Origin: Ariolimax columbianus
Taxonomy: Eukaryota > Mollusca > Gastropoda > Stylommatophora > Arionidae
Length of the DNA stretch: 64,000 nt
Assembly (NCBI GenBank): GCA_036924085.1
Contig: JAVGWX010000004.1
Span: 10,511,416-10,575,415, forward strand
Direction of reading: 5' to 3'
The first letter of the stretch is position 1. Each line of letters opens with the position of its first letter. The notes below the pieces were generated by a model that was given only the letters and a program-made list of their open reading frames with translations, had not been told where the DNA came from and made no database searches. This document shows, one piece after another, positions 1 through 10,654 of the stretch. The position numbers were made by a program, and so were the translations under genes.

Positions 1-640
1 CTCCTTTTTGTAGATGATTTAATGTCTACTTTTCGAAAGTGAAGACGATCTGCAGCAACATCTGACTGCGATCAACTCTGTGTGTGAAAGGCACACCCAA
101 ATTAACACACCCAAAACAGAAACTCTGCAGACAAGCAGATCGCCTGAAAACTTGAACGTTATCGTAAATACGACCAAGATGAAACAAGTGTAGGAGTTCA
201 AGTACCTGGGCAGTGTTTTCACACATGATAGAGGTCTAGACAGAGAAATTGATATCAGGTGCAAAAAAGCAAATGTAATTGCACACAAGCTGTCACCATT
301 ATTGAAATACCCTAACATAACGTCCACAAAAAGAATGCTAATCAACAGTACATTCATGCCAACTATATGTTACCAGTGCCAAAAGTGGACTTTAACCAAA
401 TCTCTGCAGAGAAAAATCCGGCAAACAATCAACGTAACTATGAGAGACAGCATGCGCAATGAAGATGTAAGAAAAATATTTGAAGCAAGAGCCTACACTG
501 AATATATTGATGAGGAGAAGATCAAGTGGATCGGCCATCTAATGAGAATGCAACCTGACAACTATCCCTGTGCGCCTATAACGCACGACGTTCACGAGAT
601 CCAGATGGATAGGAAATGTTGCAGAAATTCTAAATCGTCA
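1..640 (+). pseudogene. RTE-like LINE reverse transcriptase, C-terminal part (decayed)
   Basis: This is the tail of a non-LTR reverse transcriptase of the endonuclease-RT type often annotated as 'craniofacial development protein 2-like' in molluscs. Near the left edge a VDDL motif marks the RT catalytic loop. After a frameshift near position 40 the reading frame gives EDDLQQHLTAINSVCERHT and, past a TAG near 197, FKYLGSVFTHDRGLDREI, the usual 'YLGS' block. From about 302 it continues with STFMPTICYQCQKWTLTKSL and IKWIGHLMRMQPDN, the conserved 'W...GH..RM' tail. Similarity fades after about 600. The start lies outside the window. Frameshift and stop show it is dead. Family membership is from motif memory, not from a search. 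Confidence 0.8.
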
Positions 641-1235
641 TGGTATGACGACTACTTGAGCTACGCGTCTGGCTGGGGACAGAAAACTACGGCTCCCCGC
701 GTCGCCTCACAGCACAAGTGGAAAAGGCAAGACAAGACAAATGCTCCCTACAGAACTTCACAAGATGGACGCTCTTCGTCCTTGCAGACAGTAACGGTTT
801 TGGTGTGGCTGAGTAGTACATACACGGGACAATCAATAATGAACTAGAACACATCGCTCGGGAGATTGGGCCCTGCCCGGTTAGCAAGACGCCCACCTAC
901 GACCTCTTGCAGTTATGGGAAGGGAAAGACACAACGATAAACGGATGTTATTCAACTTTTAAATACATGCCCTGGTCAAATGCTACTGTTTTATAGGATG
1001 GCTAGTATGCCGGTTGCTGCATATTTTGACATGAAAGCAAGGTGGAATAATAAGTGTCATTATTTTCCTGTGACATTTGATATTAACAAAGCGATTGTGT
1101 GGATTTGATGGCAGTCTATCGTAACGCGTTTTCTTGTCTGTGATTCTTGTGATTCTTACATCATGTGACGTCTCATTGTTAAGGTGCACAAAGCTTTATC
1201 AGCACCGATCGACTAGTTCTTCATTTGTCGATGTC
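641..1235. other. unassigned spacer
   Basis: The first 200 bases may be the degraded end of the upstream LINE. The rest is AT-rich and carries no gene, array or terminal repeat that I can support. Confidence 0.5.
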
Positions 1236-2605
1236 ATTGGTTAAATTAACTAAGCTTAACTTAACGTCTTCATACTGGTTAGAAGACTCTGCAAAGTCTG
1301 TAGACAACCAGTTTCATTTAGTTTTCCTTGCTCTAAAAACTATGCGCATTCAATCTATTCTTGAATGCATTAATTGTCCCTGCTCCCACCACTTCCTGGG
1401 GCAATGCATTCCAAGCATTTACCACTCTCTGGTTAAACAAATTTCCTAATATCTAATCTATATCTTTTTTTTTGAATAGTAAATTTGAAGCTTTGCACTA
1501 TTGTTCTTGTAGGTGGTTGTATTTTGGAGAAAAAAACTTGTCAGTCTAATTTATCCTTGCCGTTAATTATCTTACAAATATGGAATAGTCACCTATAATT
1601 TTTCTCTTTTCTAGACACTGTAGTCCGGTTTTTCTGAGTCTTTCCTCGTGTAATTGTGAAATACTACTATCCGATTTGTCGCTCTTCTTTGTATACTTTC
1701 GATCATATTTTTATCTCCTCTACGGTAAGGACACCACACCTGTACACAGTACTCCAGTCTAGGTATAACTAATGCTTTATACAGTTTGATAATCCCTTCC
1801 TTGCTCCTATGCTTAATATTTGTTGTATCATACCTAACATTGCATTTGTCTTTTTCCCTGCTACCTGGACTGGCTCACTCCCTTTACTTGTATAATGTAT
1901 TATAACCCCTTGGTACCTTTCCTTTTCTATCATTCTAATGTTGTTCTCGCCCATTCTGTAATTATGTTCCATATTGGATCTACCACGTGCATGACTGTAA
2001 ATTTATATGCATTAAACTCCATTAGCCAGCTCGCAGACCATTCTAGAATTTAACTAAATTCGACCTTAATATGTCTACTTCTGCTTTAGATGAGACACTA
2101 CTGCATAGTTTTGTGTCATCAACGAATTTTGCAATCATGGATCCAATATCAATGTCCAAATCGTTTATATATCAAGAACAAAATTGGTCTCAAAGCTGAG
2201 CACTGTAGCACTCCACTTTTCACCTCACACCACTCAGAGTACTCCTATTTATGCCCACTTTCTGCCTTCTTCCCGTTAACCAATTTTCCACCATTTGACA
2301 ACTTCCCCACCTATTCCATGTGATTTTTCTTCCTAAATAATCTTTGATGAGGTACTCTATCAAAGACCTTTGCAAAATCTAGATAAATAACATCCACTGG
2401 CTCCCCTCTTTCGATAATTTTAGTAACCTCCTCAATGAATTCAATTAAATTTGTTAAACGCGACCTCCCGTTAGTAAATCCATGTTGACTATTTCGGATT
2501 AAATTAAACCTGTCTAAATGCATTACAATGTTTTCTTTGATAATCTACTCTACAGACAGTGGTCTACAATTTGATTCGATTTGTTGCTGCATCTTTCCAA
2601 TGCCC
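1236..2605 (-). pseudogene. CR1-like LINE relic (RT palm to 3' end)
   Basis: Minus-strand translation recovers a CR1/L2-type reverse transcriptase in broken frames. In order from 2523 downward it shows SQHGFTNGRSRLTNLIEFIE and VDVIYLDFAKVFDRVPHQRL (palm aspartate), then LFLIYINDLD-like sequence, FVDDTKLCSSVSSKAE near 2130 (catalytic xxDD loop), WLMEFNAYKFTVMHVV, MGENNIRMIEKERYQGVII, AAGK-like TNAMLGMIQQI near 1830, and RLRKTGLQCLEKR near 1630. Many stops and shifts show it is old. The 3' part (about 1240-1445) recurs near 11213 and 14238, in the same orientation, which supports a dispersed family. Autonomous CR1 elements copy RNA by target-primed reverse transcription; this copy cannot. Confidence 0.85.
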
Positions 2606-2835
2606 TGGAGCCGTTCGCTACTGATTAAGAACATAATATACACAACGGTTTTGCTGGCAGGTCTCTAAATTTCAAACAACAATAATTTTGTGAAACCCAT
2701 TTCCTCCGTGTTACAGACTGATCTCAATTCAACTGTTTCCATGTCTCTTGTGATAATGTGCAAGGAAACCAGCATTGCTTTGGCAGCCATTAACGTCGTA
2801 ACTACAATAAGAAACATTTACTCTCACGAAAGTTG

Positions 2836-2880
2836 TGAAAGTGGTCGCCAGGTATGAAAGGTTGAAGAGCCCTGGTCTAA
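2836..2880. mobile_element. solitary hAT-like terminal repeat (tentative)
   Basis: The stretch ending GGTTGAAGAGCCCTG, preceded by GGTCGCCAGG, is the reverse complement of the block at 3726-3768 with scattered mismatches. Vertebrate hAT elements of the Charlie type have comparable ends (CAG-GG-CTCTTCAAC-like, then a 'GCG-CCC' block). No transposase was seen. Confidence 0.25.
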
Positions 2881-3725
2881 CTCCTCAAATCTTTCTCAGG
2901 TTATAAGTTTCTGTACGTCCCTCCGCCAAGCTGTCCTTCCATGGCAAGAGGCCACATCGGCTGAGTCTATGTTTGCACGCTGGATGTATGTTTAGAAAAT
3001 CAAGTTCCTACAACATATTATAAAACAGACCTACTTACAATTGACCAGCATAACCCTACCTCAATATGTGAAGGCAAATGTTTGAAGTGAGACTTTAACT
3101 GTGGAAGTTCTATATTTGCTCTCGTAATGTCGTATCTAAGAGCATGTGAACACAATATCCCAATCCTTTCAAGCCATCGCCGCTCTTTCTTTTAGAAGGA
3201 CAGTTTTCCCAGGTATTCCAAGACTAGACGTCCTTTTTAATGTATATGTAGTTTTGTTTTTGCTTTTGTTTTGTAGTATTTTAAAAATATTAGCCTTGAA
3301 ATTTATAATTGTGTTTGTATAAAGTGGCTCCTATTCTATCCTGTTGTGTAGAGGTCTCCTTTTCTGATTTTTGTGGCTTCTAATGACTGTGTGATCGGGC
3401 AGCCGGCTCTTATAGACAGGTTACAGTGTTAATATACTTTGATCACCTACCAGACCATGGTAGTAAACGTGAAATAATTGCCACACAAACAAATGCTGGT
3501 TTAAGATAATTTTGTGATGTCAATCCAACATCGCTGTTGTTAATGAGGGTTAAGATAATAGTTGAAGTTAACGATGAAGGGGCATGTCATGATGAAGTTG
3601 ATGATAGTGACAGTGGAAAAAAATAATGTAGTTAATGATACTGATAATGCTCAGATGATGCTGGTGAGTAGTATAATAGCATGGAATGATAGCAATAATA
3701 GGTTTGTCAGAGTTCTTCATTATGT
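2881..3725. other. unassigned spacer
   Basis: AT-rich, with a short run of TGATGATG-like codons near 3560-3700. No open frame, array or recognised element. Confidence 0.5.
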
Positions 3726-3951
3726 ACACTAAGGCTCTTCAACATTCTTATGCCTGGCGCCCACTTTTATCATTTTCGTGAAAATAAATTGTCCTTACCG
3801 CCCAGTAAAATCTGAATTGGAGATAATTCCCTGATCGTCCCCAGAGTGTGTATTTTTTATGTTTTGAATACAGCATTACTCTGATACTTCCCACATAAAA
3901 GCTAAAAGCACCCACAACTGGACGGTAGCGGCCAGGTTAAAGAGAACCGAG
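3726..3951. mobile_element. possible hAT-like MITE, about 226 bp
   Basis: The left end reads AAGGCTCTTCAACATTC then CCTGGCGCCC; the right end, reverse complemented, reads GGTTCTCTTTAACC then TGGCCGC, so the two ends are imperfect inverted repeats. An 8-bp target duplication is not obvious. Another inverted copy of the end lies at 2836-2880. No coding sequence inside. Confidence 0.3.
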
Positions 3952-4545
3952 ATCACAAGAATACGTCAATAAAAACTTACATAGCGGACAGCTGAGTGAC
4001 CGAAACAGGGCAACAAATAAAACGACACACACGTTCCAGCCACAAGACCTTCGTCTTGGACAATGAAAGGACGAAAACAACAGATAAATCCGAACAGAAA
4101 ACGAGTCATCGTGTAAAATTAACGGTTTAAGTTAGTAACTAAACTTGAATGTAGCTAGGAAATGGTAAGCCACAGATCATCAATATGATACACACATGCA
4201 AAAACAGACGAACGATCACACAAACTAAAACGCAGTAACATATCGCTCTGGTCGAGAGGTGAGGCACACGTCTCTCGAAGCGAGGAACGGTAGGCAAAGT
4301 ATTCCAGCAAGTTCCAAGTGACCTCTGGTCTCAAGGGAGGTAAGAACAAAGGCGCTGCATCTTGAGTTATCTGCAGTGGTCTTGACTGATTGTCTTGCCA
4401 TTGGTCCAGCGAAGCTCAGGACAAGTGAATGAGGTTGATGACTAGCGCAGTTATTTCCACACTATCATTCATGTACAGTGGAAGTCACATCCTAAAGACG
4501 AACCCCGTTTGATGGTCTCCTCATAGGCAGATGACAACAATAACA
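3952..4545. other. unassigned spacer with a small hairpin
   Basis: Contains a 6-bp perfect hairpin CAAGAC-CTTC-GTCTTG near 4042-4057 in a context resembling dispersed invertebrate repeats. No gene. Confidence 0.4.
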
Positions 4546-4547
4546 TA

Positions 4548-4564
4548 TGTACGCACACATATAC

Positions 4565-4633
<69 letters not shown>

Positions 4634-4715
4634 CATATACACATACATATATATACATCATATACATACATCATACACATACATGCACGCAGACATACAC
4701 ACACACATGAACAGT
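4548..4715. repeat. (AT)n and (ACATAC)n microsatellite
   Basis: Uninterrupted AT dinucleotides at about 4577-4626, framed by CATACA-type simple repeats on both sides. Confidence 0.95.
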
Positions 4716-4737
4716 GGAACCTACATACACGCATGAT

Positions 4738-5166
4738 GACGTCACTTCGGATGTAAAAAGCACATACCAACCGCAAAGTTTGCAAAATGCCATTATTCTT
4801 TGACTCAGTTTCCTCAGCAGACCGTTGAAAACATGGCAGGTGGTATACGGAATCCGTCCAGAGTTAGGCCTCGGAAGATCCTTCGTGAACTCACGTCCTT
4901 CTTTAAACATCGTTGTCCAGTTCTTCACTGTTGTTTTCGACACACTTTTGTCACAATACATTCCCTGCATTCTGCGATGAATGTCAACTGGTCGACATCC
5001 TTCAGCCTTTAGAAACCGAATCAACGCTCGCTGATCAACTCTGGACGGATTCCGTATCACACCGCCATGTTTTCAACGGTCTGCTGTGGAAACTATAAGT
5101 AGGAGGATAATAGTATTTTGCAAACTTGACGGTTGGTATGTGCTGTTTACACCTGAAGTGACGATA
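4738..5166 (-). mobile_element. mariner-derived fold-back element with about 125-bp inverted repeats
   Basis: Left arm 4738-4866 and right arm 5038-5166 are inverted copies. Both carry GTCACTTC, GCACATACCAACCG, AGTTTGCAAAAT, CAGCAGACCGTTGAAAACAT and GGAATCCGTCCAGAGTT in the same order with modest divergence. About 170 bp of loop holds the helix-turn-helix part of a mariner-type transposase. The catalytic DDE/D domain is absent, so it can only move with help from another copy. AT microsatellites lie on both sides. Confidence 0.75.
4862..5060 (-). pseudogene. mariner-type transposase, N-terminal HTH only
   Basis: The minus-strand frame from 5060 reads MIRNPSRVDQRALIRFLKAE, CRPVDIHRRMQGMYCDKSVS, KTTVKNWTTMFKEGRE and DLPRP, which matches the HTH_48 DNA-binding fold used by mariner transposases and SETMAR to recognise terminal repeats. 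After DLPRP the frame runs into the opposite inverted-repeat arm and loses all transposase similarity. A normal mariner transposase is about 340-350 residues; only about 65 remain. The coding start lies inside the right arm, so the inverted repeat has captured the 5' end of the gene. Confidence 0.75.
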
Positions 5167-5239
5167 TTATGCGCATCGTACGTATGTTCACTTGGTGCAG
5201 TTAGGTCCGGATTCATTTGAACAAGCCTGAAATATTAAA

Positions 5240-5258
5240 TATAAGTACACGCACACAC

Positions 5259-5327
<69 letters not shown>

Positions 5328-5365
5328 ATATACACACACACACATGCACACTTACATACATACAG
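5240..5365. repeat. (CA)n/(AT)n microsatellite
   Basis: CACACGCGCAT then AT dinucleotides (about 5264-5324) then ACACACA. It mirrors the microsatellite on the other side of the fold-back element. Confidence 0.95.
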
Positions 5366-6145
5366 AGAAAAAGGTACGAACGTGGGGGATTAATAAATAA
5401 TAAAAATTAGAGACTTTGATTGCAAGAAAGAGAAATGAAAGTGAAAAAAGGGTAAGAGAATAATACGAAGAGAGGCCTACACAAAAGTACTAAATGTTTT
5501 CAAGCCTTAGGTTTTAGGCAACCCACAAGGAAAAGGAAGCGATTCTCAGACCAATACCGGTTTCGATCATCAGAGAAGCAGCAATCAATGTCAGTGAGGT
5601 ATATACTAGCCATTTCGTACTTACGTTGAATTCGACTTTTACCAATGACTGATTTCTAGGCTAACCATCAGCATAACCTGCTGTACATTACCTCGCTCTA
5701 CAACACTTGATTCGTGACATCCATTTTGTCAATTATTGATGGAGGCTGCGGTCCTAGTTTGCTTCGCCATGTCCTTTCCCCACTGAGAATGTAATGTTCT
5801 ATATTTGTAATCTTGTATGCTATCAAGCCTTGCTATTGTGCTCCACTGTTTCGATAAAATAGTCTTCCGTCTTTGCTCTCTTCAATGGCTTCTAGCAGAG
5901 TCATTCACTCTTTTGTCCCATAAACATATATAGGCTATTATTTATATAGTTTTTCTCTTCTTCAATAACAGCATGCTACTTTACAATCTTCAAACGTTTG
6001 AATGTGTGGATGTCTTGGTGGCCATTTCCATGAGTTGGAGTGTCTTCTAGTCTCGATCGGATTTTATAATACAGTAAAAAGTAAGTATCATGTCCTTGGC
6101 AGAACGTCGCTTCTTCCAACCACCAATCTATTTGTCGGTTATACG
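5366..6145. other. unassigned spacer
   Basis: No open frame longer than background and no array. Composition resembles surrounding non-coding DNA. Confidence 0.5.
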
Positions 6146-7061
6146 TTTCTTGGCAGGTGTGTAGTACTGTAGGTTACCATTACTTTCTTGGCAGGTGTGC
6201 AGTACTGTAGGTTACCATTACTTTCTTGGCAGGTGTGCAGTACTGTAGGTTACCATTACTTTCTTGGCAGGTGTGCAGTACTGTAGGTTACCATTACTTT
6301 CTTGGCAGGTGTGCAGTACTGTAGGTTACCATTACTTTCTTGGCAGGTGTGCAGTACTGTAGGTTACCATTACTTTCTTGGCAGGTGTGCAGTACTGTAG
6401 GTTACCATTACTTTCTTGGCAGGTGTGCAGTACTGTAGGTTACCATTACTTTCTTGGCAGGTGTGTAGTACTGTAGGTTACCATTACTTTCTTGGCAGGT
6501 GTGCAGTACTGTAGGTTACCATTACTTTCTTGGCAGGTGTGTAGTACTGTAGGTTACCATTACTTTCTTGGCAGGTGTGCAGTACTGTAGGTTACCATTA
6601 CTTTCTTGGCAGGTGTGCAGTACTGTAGGTTACCATTACTTTCTTGGCAGGTGTGCAGTACTGTAGGTTACCATTACTTTCTTGGCAGGTGTGTAGTACT
6701 GTAGGTTACCATTACTTTCTTGGCAGGTGTGCAGTACTGTAGGTTACCATTACTTTCTTGGCAGGTGTGCAGTACTGTAGGTTACCATTACTTTCTTGGC
6801 AGGTGTGCAGTACTGTAGGTTACCATTACTTTCTTGGCAGGTGTGCAGTACTGTAGGTTACCATTACTTTCTTGGCAGGTGTGCAGTACTGTAGGTTACC
6901 ATTACTTTCTTGGCAGGTGTGCAGTACTGTAGGTTACCATTACTTTCTTGGCAGGTGTGCAGTACTGTAGGTTACCATTACTTTCTTTGCAGGTGTGCGG
7001 TACTGTAGGTTACCATTACTTTCTTGGCAGGTGTGCGGTACTGTAGGTTGCCATTACTTTC
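6146..7061. repeat. 38-bp minisatellite, about 24 copies
   Basis: Unit begins CTTGGCAGGTGTGCAGTACT and ends with GGTTACCATTACTTT. The period was checked as 38 at successive TGGCAGG positions (6151, 6189, 6227). Copies are nearly identical; a C-to-T variant (GTGTGTAGT) occurs in units 1, 9, 11 and 15, and the last two units carry GTGCGGT. The right end runs directly into a SINE-like sequence. Confidence 0.97.
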
Positions 7062-7185
7062 CTCACGTGGAACAGCGTTCGCCCCAAGAATATACCTAAT
7101 GTCTGCCAAACTGGGCAGGGCAGCATTCGAACCTGGTGCGTTGGGATTGTGAAAACCGAGCTAGCACTAGGCCAGGCTTCTTCCT
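7058..7185 (-). mobile_element. tRNA-derived SINE
   Basis: On the minus strand TGGCCTAGTGCTAGCTCGG fits a polymerase III A box and GGTTCGAATGC fits a B box, spaced about as in a tRNA. The tRNA-like head is followed by CCAGTTTGGCAGACATTAGG and then by sequence that becomes the 38-bp minisatellite unit, so the array lies at the SINE's 3' side. Confidence 0.65.
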
Positions 7186-7595
7186 ATAATACATTAAACA
7201 CGCCGAATTGCGATAAAAATGCACATTATCTTTAAATGTAAATGTTTTATAATTTATGAATTCACATTTTCAAAATTTTAAAACGACAATAAACAGTTTG
7301 TTCGTCTTATTTTCAAACAAACAAACAATCAATCAAAATCCTCTCAACTCCCTGTGGAGCATACAAACAACAAATATACACCAAGTCTCGAAATTTTTAC
7401 AAGCCCATACAAATGTATAGAGGTTTTTATGGCTTATAGTTTGTACAGGATGGGCTAACCAGCCAAATGCCCAAGCCTTCTTAGCTGAACATTTGCTCTC
7501 CTTTCAAGCGCCGGTAACACTAGTTATCAATTAACTTAACGTCATTATTGCGATCAATAGTTTTCTCCATTCTAGAAGCTGATTGTCACGTTTGT
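7186..7595. other. unassigned AT-rich spacer
   Basis: AT-rich with a short CAAACAAACAATCAATC stretch near 7316. Nothing coding is visible. Confidence 0.5.
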
Positions 7596-7690
7596 CTCAT
7601 TCTCTTTCTCTCTCTCTCGTCTCTCTCTCTCTCTCTCTCTATCGTCTCTCTCTCTGTCTCTCTCTCTGTCTCTCTATCTCTCTCTCTCTT
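7596..7690. repeat. (TC)n low-complexity tract
   Basis: Almost pure CT dinucleotides with occasional GT and AT interruptions. Confidence 0.95.
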
Positions 7691-8640
7691 TTTCTAATTT
7701 GTGTTGCTTTCTTTGTCTGTTTAGTATTAATAATAATTTTTACTTAGGCGTCTGAGGCCTGTTGCATCTTCCGCCACATCAATGACCCTCAGCTGCAGAG
7801 AGGTTCCAGGCCTTATCCAGAGCAGAGGTGGATGTTGGTATCTGTTGGAGTCATGCTGTGCGAGGACGGCCTCTTCTGTGTGCATATCATGTTTAGCATT
7901 ATACATCAGTTATCAATAATGCGGATAATGCATGTATGTGTATGCCTTCCGTATTGTATTTGTTCTAGATCTACTCCAGAAGAACATCAACAAATCCTTT
8001 CGTTGTATACACAGACAACACCACCGGGTGTCTCGAGCGGTACTTTACTTAAGCCATTCCTTTCTACAAACTCGCTGGTACCGCCTCCTCAACAGCTCTG
8101 TTATTTAGTTTATCAAGGTAAGCTATTGACATTGGCTAACACGCGTCTTCCCTATCATTTTACGTGCCCAAATATTCTGTGAATCTCAACGTGGTGTCTG
8201 TTAAGAGTTCAAACAGCAAAGTTTATTTTCGCTCACATTTCCCTTCCTTGCAAAAGCTATGATGAGACTTTGTTTAATATCTTAGGTGTGTTTATGTATT
8301 TAAACAAGGAAAATCAACCATAAGGAGCCAGGTGTCCCGGGAACTAATGCACACTTGTCTATGCAAACAGCCATTCAGAACGCCAAGGTGATGTTTGTCT
8401 ATTAGGTATAATGAAGACCACTTTTTTTGTTCAAGCCGTGTGGACAATCTTTTCCCGCTGCTCTGTCCGCTGAAATGGGTTACATGTACGACGATTTGTG
8501 TAACACACCTCCCTTTTCACACGATAACATAGAAATCACTAAAACTGCTTCTTCCTCCTCATCATGTAGCATGTCCTTTGCAGAGCGTCGCTTTCATAAC
8601 AGTTGATCCGTAAAACTCTCGATCTCTAGCCAGAACCCGC
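7691..8640. other. unassigned spacer with one 116-codon open frame
   Basis: An open frame at 7832-8182 (plus) begins MLVSVGVMLCEDGLFCVHIM. It has no recognised domain, and its leucine, serine and cysteine-rich content looks like chance. I do not call it a gene. Confidence 0.4.
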
Positions 8641-8973
8641 CTCTGTAGCTGTCATCATCAGGACCTCCGAGATATCTTGAGTACACCATCTCCTCGGCTT
8701 GCCTCTGCCCAGCTTTCTAGACACCATTCCTCCAGTATCCTTCTCTCTATGCTATTATGCCGTTTTATGTAGCCACAATATTTTAGTTTTATATAAAATA
8801 TATTGTTTACTAGCCAATTGTCCTCGATTTCCATTTCTTTTAGGATATCTGCATTTTTCCTTCTTGCTATCCATGGTATTTTGAGCACGCACCTGTAGCA
8901 TTTTATTAGTTCAAGAGATTCAATCCTTTTCTTAAGTGTTTGTATGGTGGTCCATGTGTCACATCCGTACAAT
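8641..8973 (-). pseudogene. RTE-like LINE reverse transcriptase C-terminus
   Basis: The minus-strand frame from 8972 reads YGCDTWTTIQTLKKRIESLE, then CYRCVLKIPWIARRKNADIL, then NIFYIKLKYCGYIKRHNSIE. This is the thumb and tail region of endonuclease-RT LINEs ('YG.E.W....L.K.I..FE..CYR..L.I.W', 'G...RH'). About 105 residues are open without a stop, but the RT core and endonuclease are missing. Its upstream edge at 8974 is joined abruptly to a mariner transposase fragment, so one of the two was inserted or deleted against the other. Confidence 0.8.
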
Positions 8974-9068
8974 CCACCGCCTCACAGTGCTAACATCAAT
9001 TGTTTGATTTCCGTTAACGTTTAGCAAGCCTCGATGAATGTCAATTGGTGCAACTTTTCCCACAGCGA
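8974..9068 (-). pseudogene. mariner transposase HTH, downstream half
   Basis: The minus-strand frame gives VAPIDIHRGLLNVNGNQTID and then VSTVRRW, the second half of a mariner HTH_48 domain (compare the VDIHRRMQGMY block of the fold-back element near 5000). The first half lies at 9990-10047. The two halves are separated by a Jockey-like LINE, so this was one gene before that insertion. Everything downstream of the HTH is missing. Confidence 0.75.
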
Positions 9069-9989
9069 GGAAATTATCTTCTTCTTCTTCTTCTTCGTAC
9101 GCTGTCAGACGTCAACCTTTATTTTTTTCGAAAAAAGCAGTGGTCATCCTGAGGCTGTCGACACTGCCATAGAGCTTGTCTAGTGTTGCCACTGATGATG
9201 GCCATATCTGCTCTCTCTGGTCCTCGTATGTCGGGCAGTTTTGCAGCAGATGTTCAGCAGTCATTTTCCCGGTACCACACGGGCATTCGTCAGTGCCACC
9301 TATCTTCAATTTGTTGAATAGGTGGTACCTCAGTCTATTGTGGCCAGTGCGAAGTCTGAAGACCACGACCTGCTCTCTTCTGTTCAACTGGTAATATGCA
9401 TCGTTTTTTTGTGTAGCCAGTATGTTCGGTTTCCCATTTGGTCATGTATCTAGCTCTAATAAGCCTTTTTGACTCTTCGTATGTCACACTAGTATCTGGT
9501 TGTGGTAGTCTTGCACCTTCTTTTGCCAGTCTGTCTGCCTCCTCGTTGCCTTGGATGTTACAGTGGGATGGAACCCACTGTACCACTACTTTTTTTAGTT
9601 CGGACTGCTGGCATAGTTGACAGAGTACTGCTTTTAAATCATTAAGTTCAGTATTTTTCTGGCTTTTTAGTGCTGTGACTACGGCCAGGGCATCTGTAAA
9701 CAGGACTATATGGCTTTCATTTCTTTTACATGTCGCCATTTCTTCTACTGCAGCCCCCAGTGCCCCTGCCTCCGCTCTGAAATTGCTTGAGTATTTTCTA
9801 GTTGCCACTGTTAGTGTTGTTTTTCTGCCATTTGGTAGGCTCAGGAATACCCCTGCCCCTCTGTTCTGTGTTGTGTTTGTTACAGAGCCGTCGGTGTATG
9901 CATGGGTCCAGTCCATGCTTGGGTAGTTTTTCGTTATGTACCTCAGGGTTATGTTTCTTCTTTCTTTTTCAGTCTAGCTGTTCTTGTTT
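9069..9989 (-). mobile_element. 5'-truncated Jockey/I-like LINE, RNase H and zinc-knuckle end
   Basis: This is a second copy of the family of the intact LINE at 33343-37310. The minus frame from 9916 reads MDWTHAYTDGSVTNTTQNRG, FRAEAGALGAAVEEM, IVLFTDALAVVTALKSQKN and WVPSHCNIQGNEEADRLAKE, giving the RNase H residues D, E, D, D. A one-base insertion in an A run near 9408 shifts the frame, after which MNRREQVVVFRLRTGHNRLR and CPCGTGKMTAEHLLQNC restore the zinc-knuckle tail. The 3' end is a (GAA)n tail at 9078-9096, as in the intact copy. The region upstream of RNase H has been lost; the 5' edge near 9989 lies inside a mariner gene. Confidence 0.92.
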
Positions 9990-10047
9990 CAGGGAGGAAT
10001 TCAATAACGCATCTTTGTTTATAACGTAGTTCCATGACAGACGCCAT
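9990..10047 (-). pseudogene. mariner transposase, N-terminal start
   Basis: ATG at 10047 (minus) opens MASVMELRYKQRCVIEFLPE, the usual beginning of a mariner transposase ('M..R..QR.VIEFL'). Just upstream (10048-10160) is a non-coding stretch that would be the element's 5' UTR and terminal repeat. The frame breaks at 9990 where the Jockey-like LINE begins, and the gene resumes at 9068. ATTCCTCCCTG on this side and TTTCCTCGCTG on the other look like a diverged target-site duplication of the LINE. Confidence 0.7.
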
Positions 10048-10204
10048 TTTGTCAGATCGCTCCTCCGCTGCCACCTGTTTGACGAATACTATATTTTACG
10101 GATATTGGTGGGAAGTTTCAAACTTTACTGCCAAAATCCCCTTCTGACGTCGTGTGACATCATAATAAAATAGAAGGCATTATTTCGGAGCACGCCTTAT
10201 ACAC

Positions 10205-10650
10205 GTTTTAGGTACATTTTTTTAATTTTATGTAAATCCACATTGATATGTTTTATATAAATCCACATTTGTGTATTTTATGTGTTTCAAGTAAATTTGT
10301 ACATGTTTTATGTAAATCCACATGTATGTGCTTTATATAAATGTGTACATGTTTTATGTAAATCTACATTACAATGTTTTATGTAAATCTACATTTATAT
10401 GCTTCATTTTTACTTTCATTTTTTATGTAAATCCTCATTTTCAAATTAATATAAATCAGCAATGAATTTTGTTGTATAAATCCACAGTTATATGTTTTAA
10501 CTACATTTGTAAATGTTTTGTGTAAATCCACATTTATGTTTTATGTAAATCCATATCTGTATGTGCTATTGTAAATTTTTATGTTTTATTTAAAATCAAC
10601 ATTTCATATTTCATTTAAATACCCTTTTATATGTTTAATAGAAATCCACA
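10205..10650. repeat. degenerate AT-rich tandem repeat
   Basis: Loose repetition of ATGTTTTATGTAAATCCACA with a period of about 24-40 bp and many mismatches. Probably an old minisatellite. Confidence 0.8.
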
Positions 10651-10654
10651 TTTC

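Noticed and set aside
3985..4060. Hammerhead-ribozyme-like core (CTGAGTGACCGAAAC)
   Set aside because: CTGA and GAAAC are present, but the second stem between them is missing and the flanks do not form the required stems, so it is likely chance.
6146..7061. CRISPR-like array
   Set aside because: The 38-bp units are directly contiguous with no unique spacers, and the context is eukaryotic. The same reasoning excludes every other array in the window.
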